19,466 nucleotides of DNA from NCBI GenBank assembly GCA_964386465.1, contig CAYLTU010000093.1:1-19466 (forward strand), written 5' to 3'. A program made the translations under genes and the position numbers. Under the pieces are notes generated by a model. It was not told the DNA's origin. It ran no database searches and saw nothing but the letters and a program-made list of their open reading frames with translations. The stretch's first letter is position 1. Every line of letters starts with the position of its first letter. This document shows positions 16,451 through 19,466 of this stretch, piece by piece. Source of the stretch: GCA-2717185 sp964386465. GTDB lineage: Bacteria; Pseudomonadota; Alphaproteobacteria; UBA8366; GCA-2717185.

Positions 16451-16608
16451 ATCTGGCGCGCCCACACGTTTATTGCGAAATTTATCTTGTCATCTTGCAA
16501 CCACCACTGGCTAGCCTTTGTTGAAGGAAAATGCCGTGGGATTGATTGCGCCCGCGTTGACGGGCAATATCCGCAGCCCGCGATCTAATATTCAAACAGG
16601 AACAAGCG

Positions 16609-17802
16609 ATGCCTCATAAAGCCGCGTCATCGGCGCTTTCCCGATATACCGTGCTGGACCTCACCCGCGTGCGCGCGGGACCGACCTGCGTGCGCCAGTT
16701 GGCGGACTGGGGCGCCAATGTCATCAAGGTCGAACTGCCCGAGGCGCTGGATGCCGCAGAGGGCCTCGGCGGCAAGCGGCACGGTCCGGATTTCCAGAAC
16801 CTGCACCGCAACAAGCGCGGCATCACGCTCAACTTGAAGGATCCGGATGGGCTCAAGGTTTTCATGCGCCTTGCCGAAACGGCCGACGTCGTCGTCGAGA
16901 ACTATCGCCCGGATGTGAAGAACCGGCTCGGGATCGACTACGAGTCCCTGCGCGCGGTCAATCCGCGCGTCATCCTCGGCAGTATTTCCGGTTTCGGGCA
17001 GGACGGCCCTTACGTAGGCCGGCCGGGTTTCGACCAGATCGCGCAAGGGATGGGCGGACTGATGTCGATAACCGGAGAGCCGGGGAAAGGACCGATGCGG
17101 GTCGGCATACCGGTTGCCGACCTCTGCGCCGGTCTGCTTTGCGCGCACGGGATCATGGTGGCGCTGCTCGAGCGCGAACAATCGGGTGAGGGGCAGTGGG
17201 TCGACTCCTCGCTGCTCGCCGCGCAGATCTTCATGCTCGACTTCCAGGCGGCGCGCTGGCTCATGGATAAGGACGTCGCGCCGCAGGCCGGCAACAACCA
17301 TCCGACCAGTATTCCGACGGGTGTGTTCGAAACCAAGGACGGGTATATCAATATCGCGGCGACCGGCCAGGTCATCTGGGAGCGCTTTTGCAAGGCGATG
17401 GACGCCGAAGACATGATGACCGATGCGCGCTACGCGAATGGCGCGGCGCGGTCGGAGAACCGGGATGCGTTGAACGCGGATATCAACCGCCGCACCAAGG
17501 AGAGGGATAGCGCGACCTGGATCGAATTTTTCAACGAGGCGGGCGTGCCGGCAGGCGAAATCAATTCGATTGATCAGGTGTTCGCCGACCCGCAAGTGGA
17601 ACATCTGAAAATGGCGGAATCCGTTCAATCCGGGGCGATCGGCGATATCGAACTGGTGGCACAGGCTGTGAGGCTCCATCGTACGCCCAGCACGCTTGCC
17701 GTCGCGCCACCGGAACGCGGCGAGCACACCGATGAAGTCTTGCAGGGCTTGGGCTACAGTGCCGACGAGGTTGCCGCGATGCGGGAGCGGAATGTCGTTT
17801 AG
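16609..17802 (+). CDS. CaiB/BaiF-type (class III) CoA transferase
   Basis: Class III CoA transferases are interlocked dimers that move CoA between carboxylates via an aspartyl-CoA intermediate (formyl-CoA:oxalate, carnitine and 2-methylacyl enzymes). The 397-residue product shows the N-terminal fold VLDLTRVRAGPTCVRQLADW, then NKRGITLNLKD, VVVENYRPDV and SISGFGQDGPY. The catalytic Asp171 is in IPVADLCAGLL. The C-terminal part has VPAGEINSIDQVFADPQV and the typical HTDEVLQGLGYSADEVAAMR ending. Length is normal and the active site intact. AGGA precedes the ATG at 16609 by a good distance. It is followed 47 bases later by the crotonase gene on the same strand, probably one operon. Donor and acceptor acids cannot be inferred. 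Confidence 0.94.
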   Translation: MPHKAASSALSRYTVLDLTRVRAGPTCVRQLADWGANVIKVELPEALDAAEGLGGKRHGPDFQNLHRNKRGITLNLKDPDGLKVFMRLAETADVVVENYRPDVKNRLGIDYESLRAVNPRVILGSISGFGQDGPYVGRPGFDQIAQGMGGLMSITGEPGKGPMRVGIPVADLCAGLLCAHGIMVALLEREQSGEGQWVDSSLLAAQIFMLDFQAARWLMDKDVAPQAGNNHPTSIPTGVFETKDGYINIAATGQVIWERFCKAMDAEDMMTDARYANGAARSENRDALNADINRRTKERDSATWIEFFNEAGVPAGEINSIDQVFADPQVEHLKMAESVQSGAIGDIELVAQAVRLHRTPSTLAVAPPERGEHTDEVLQGLGYSADEVAAMRERNVV

Positions 17803-17849
17803 CGCTTTCTTAAAAGTTACAATTACCAAGCTTGAAAGGACCGGACCCC

Positions 17850-18638
17850 ATGCTCACCGATAAGATGATTGCGGAAAAACGGGGCGCCGTCGGTGTCATG
17901 ACCTTCAACAATCCGAAACGGTTCAACGCCGTTTCCATGGAAATGTGGGAAGGCGTCACGGAAATTCTCGCCGACTTCGGCCGGGACGACGCCGTTCGCG
18001 TCGTGGTCGTGACCGGCGCCGGCAGCAAGGCGTTCGTCGCCGGCGCCGATATTTCCAAGTTCGAGGATGAGCGCGCGTCGCAAGAGGCCGTCGAGAAATA
18101 CGCCGTCGCCGTCGACGCGGCCTATAACGGCTTGCACCGGTTTCCGAAACCGACGATCGCGATGATCAACGGGTACTGCATCGGCGGCGGGGTCGGGCTT
18201 GCCGTTTGCTGCGATATGCGGATTTGCGCCGACAACGCAAGGTTCGCCATTCCGGCGGCGAAGCTCGGGTTGGGATACGGATACGATCACATCCGCAAGC
18301 TGTCGGATCTCGTCGGTCCTTCCTGCGCCAAGGAAATTTTCTTTACCGCAAGGCTGTTCAATGCGGAGGAGGCGCGCGGCATGGGCCTCGTGAACCGCGT
18401 GGTTTCGGGGACGATGCTCGAAGCCTATGTCGAAAACTATGCGGAGACGATTGCCGCCAACGCGCCGCTGACGGTAGCACAGGTCAAGCACACGGTCGGC
18501 GAAATTCTGAAGGACCCGGAAGACCGCGATCTCGAGAAATGCGCCGAGATGGTCCGCAACTGTTTCGACAGCGCCGACTACGAAGAAGGGCGAAAAGCAT
18601 TCATGGAAAAGCGCCCGCCGGTTTTTCGGGCACGATAG
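17850..18638 (+). CDS. Crotonase-fold (enoyl-CoA hydratase/isomerase family) protein lacking both hydratase glutamates
   Basis: A 262-residue crotonase-superfamily protein. The oxyanion-hole regions are present: AFVAGADISKF (61-71) and NGYCIGGGVGLAVCCDMR (from 107). The length and FTARLFNAEEARGMGLVNRVV are typical. In classical hydratases (rat Glu144 and Glu164) the two acid/base glutamates are 20 residues apart. Here the matching positions are Gly116 (GGGVGLA) and Ala136 (IPAAKLGLG), so ordinary hydration is unlikely. Crotonases lacking these residues include decarboxylases, isomerases and hydrolases, and the conserved LGLGYGYD after Ala136 suggests a distinct subfamily. ATG 17850 is chosen with AAAGGA nine bases upstream; a TTG at 17832 is in frame. 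It lies 47 bases after the CoA transferase and is probably co-transcribed. It may act on the CoA ester that enzyme produces. Confidence 0.88.
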   Translation: MLTDKMIAEKRGAVGVMTFNNPKRFNAVSMEMWEGVTEILADFGRDDAVRVVVVTGAGSKAFVAGADISKFEDERASQEAVEKYAVAVDAAYNGLHRFPKPTIAMINGYCIGGGVGLAVCCDMRICADNARFAIPAAKLGLGYGYDHIRKLSDLVGPSCAKEIFFTARLFNAEEARGMGLVNRVVSGTMLEAYVENYAETIAANAPLTVAQVKHTVGEILKDPEDRDLEKCAEMVRNCFDSADYEEGRKAFMEKRPPVFRAR

Positions 18639-18648
18639 TCAGCGTACT

Positions 18649-18754
18649 GTTAAAGGGTAGCGCGCGCGGCGCTAAAGTTAAAAATAGAGCGCACAACGTT
18701 AAAGCCGGCCAAACCGCCGCGACGCGGGCCGGACTTCGATTAAACGAAGTTAAA
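18649..18754. repeat. Cluster of GTTAAA hexamers in a non-coding tail
   Basis: GTTAAA occurs at 18649, 18677, 18698 and 18749, with ATTAAA at 18739 and the inverted form CTTAAC at 18770, all within about 125 bases of the non-coding gap between the crotonase and cspA stops. The gap is not otherwise coding. It could be a binding-site cluster or the remnant of a low-complexity repeat. Counts are read directly from the sequence; the role is unknown. Confidence 0.4.
18733..18750. repeat. Inverted repeat ACTTCG-ATTAAA-CGAAGT
   Basis: A perfect 6-bp stem around a 6-nt loop, inside the GTTAAA-rich gap. There is no U-run on either side, so it is not a convincing terminator. It may be part of the same repeated structure. 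Confidence 0.4.
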
Positions 18755-18764
18755 ATGCCTATGC

Positions 18765-18782
18765 AGCGGCTTAACAGCCGCT
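18765..18782 (-). terminator. Candidate terminator hairpin downstream of cspA
   Basis: A 7-bp stem AGCGGCT/AGCCGCT with a 4-nt loop starts six bases beyond the cspA stop. On the minus strand it is followed at about nine bases by a short ATTTTA run. Position fits transcription termination of cspA, but the U-tract is short and offset. Confidence 0.4.
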
Positions 18783-18788
18783 CGAATA

Positions 18789-18995
18789 TTAGTCGGCAGC
18801 CGACAGGGACGTCGCCTTCAATCCCTTAGCGTCGCTGACTTCTTCGTAGTTGATCCGCTGACCTTCGACCAAGGGCGGCATTCCCGCGCGCTCTACTTCT
18901 GTGATATGGACGAACGCGTCCTTGCCACCCGTATCGGGCGTAATAAAGCCAAATCCCTTCGTGGGATTGAACCATTTTACTGTGCCGGTAGCCAT
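18789..18995 (-). CDS. cspA: Cold-shock domain protein (CspA family)
   Basis: A 68-residue single cold-shock domain protein that binds single-stranded RNA/DNA and acts as an RNA chaperone. It begins MATGTVKWFNPTKGFGFITP, with RNP1 (KGFGFI) and RNP2 (DAFVHI) intact, followed by the LVEGQRINYEEVSDAKGLKATSL ending split over the last strands. A longer frame opens at 19037, but the ATG at 18995 gives the invariant family start and has AAGGA nine bases upstream. It is monocistronic. The AT-rich sequence upstream (to about 19150) could hold the long leader usual for these genes; TTGACT near 19106-19111 on the minus strand is a possible -35 element without a good -10. Downstream is a small hairpin. 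Confidence 0.95.
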   Translation of the reverse strand: MATGTVKWFNPTKGFGFITPDTGGKDAFVHITEVERAGMPPLVEGQRINYEEVSDAKGLKATSLSAAD

Positions 18996-19466
18996 AAAGC
19001 CTGTTCCTTTTCGAATTCTAAACGAGAACCGGCCCATTCTGCGTGACCGTTTCTACTCCGCAATTCGCATCAATCTTTCGAGGTTAGACACACCAATTGA
19101 GTCAACTTTCTGCGGCTGGATACTCAAAACGTCAAACGCAACCCACGCATACGATGCTATCAAGGATTTTAGGACTGTTTATTTTCGCCATACAAGGAAA
19201 TTCGGGCGAACATTTTACCTGGAATTTGCGGGAAAGCGGCCGTTCAAAGGCAGGCAATTGATCTTGTTGGGCTCGCGATCAAGCTAATGACCCTGTAGTG
19301 CGGCATAGCTAATCGCATTGGCAGCGATCCCGGAGCCAGGATCGCACTCGATAGGCGTACTGGCTTTTTATCGTTTGGTTTCTTGAAGTTGTTACGATAC
19401 CTAAGTGTGATGATTCTGAAGTTCGTCGCATTGAAAGCGACGAAAAATGGAATCTGAATCACACTA
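18996..19466. other. AT-richer non-coding stretch upstream of cspA
   Basis: About 470 bases without a supportable gene. Base composition is clearly less GC-rich than the rest of the window. The near part should contain the cspA promoter and leader. Two open frames (18901-19287 plus, 19244-19462 minus) have no recognisable motifs, composition unlike the neighbouring proteins, and no convincing ribosome binding sites. No tRNA or other RNA gene is recognisable. The far end carries the inverted repeat listed separately. Confidence 0.6.
19404..19465. repeat. 62-nt imperfect inverted repeat at the right edge
   Basis: Nested arms pair AGTGTGAT (19404-19411) with ATCACACT (19458-19465), GATTC (19412-19416) with GAATC (19450-19454), and TTCGTCGC (19422-19429) with GCGACGAA (19437-19444) around a 7-nt loop. 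A 3-nt bulge and a 5x5 internal loop separate them, giving 21 paired bases. It may be a foldback element, the end of an insertion sequence lying to the right, or a structured RNA. No transposase is visible. Confidence 0.5.

Noticed and set aside
16627..17829. 400-codon open frame antisense to the CoA transferase
   Set aside because: Same reason: a shadow of an intact, motif-complete gene on the other strand.
18613..18631. GCCCG/CGGGC hairpin with T-run at the end of the crotonase gene
   Set aside because: The T-run is in the loop and the whole structure is inside the coding sequence; not a terminator.
18705..18732. CCGGCC...GGCCGG hairpin in the tail after the crotonase gene
   Set aside because: Only six pairs around a 16-nt loop and no U-run; expected by chance in GC-rich DNA.
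19080..19111. cspA promoter with TTGACT and TAACCT
   Set aside because: The spacer between the two hexamers is only 13 bases, too short for a standard sigma70 promoter, so it was not listed as a feature.
18901..19287. 128-codon plus-strand frame across cspA and its upstream region
   Set aside because: Its first part is antisense to cspA; the remainder has no motif, ribosome binding site or plausible protein composition.
19244..19462. 72-codon minus-strand frame at the right edge
   Set aside because: It starts inside the inverted repeat and has no motif; not supportable as a gene, though a longer context could change this.

Overview
The window reads as a stretch of alphaproteobacterial chromosome, probably Rhodospirillales-like. 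The evidence is the GC-rich coding sequence, the divergent recG / sdhE-mfd arrangement that is characteristic of Alphaproteobacteria, a PleD-like protein, and many acyl-CoA genes. The assignment below class level is inference. Genes are densely packed, with several overlapping ends.

Left part (1-9673), mostly housekeeping. The 5' two thirds of a type III polyketide synthase gene runs off the left edge on the minus strand. Divergent from it is a DUF502 membrane protein. That gene converges on, and overlaps by 20 bases, recG (minus strand, TTG start). Divergent from recG is sdhE (succinate dehydrogenase flavinylation factor), whose stop codon overlaps the likely TTG start of mfd (transcription-repair coupling factor). 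So two related helicase genes, one for branched-DNA processing and one for transcription-coupled repair, lie back to back around sdhE. mfd converges with a 4-base overlap on a DsbA/FrnE-type thiol oxidoreductase gene. That gene lies behind a PleD-like protein in which the receiver and GGDEF catalytic residues have been lost.

Right part (9811-18638), acyl-CoA and carboxylate metabolism. One operon (ATP-dependent acyl-CoA ligase, SDR reductase/dehydrogenase, acyl-CoA dehydrogenase) has an ATGA overlap between its first two genes. A DSD1-type PLP enzyme gene (D-threonine aldolase / D-serine dehydratase fold) is convergent with it. Then come a small membrane-anchored coiled-coil protein, a short orphan SDR C-terminus that looks like a gene remnant, and an amidase-signature hydrolase. 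A second plus-strand pair encodes a CaiB/BaiF CoA transferase and a crotonase-fold protein that lacks both canonical hydratase glutamates. Together these could release an acid from an amide, activate it by ligase or CoA transfer, and oxidise it. The substrate cannot be read from the sequence, and no thiolase is present in the window.

Right edge (18639-19466). A non-coding tail carries repeated GTTAAA hexamers and small hairpins, followed by cspA (cold-shock protein, minus strand). Beyond it is an AT-richer stretch of roughly 470 bases with no recognisable gene, ending in a 62-nt imperfect inverted repeat.

The most unusual items are the degenerate PleD-like protein, the crotonase without its glutamates, the orphan SDR tail and the edge inverted repeat. 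I see no CRISPR array, tRNA, rRNA or intact mobile element.
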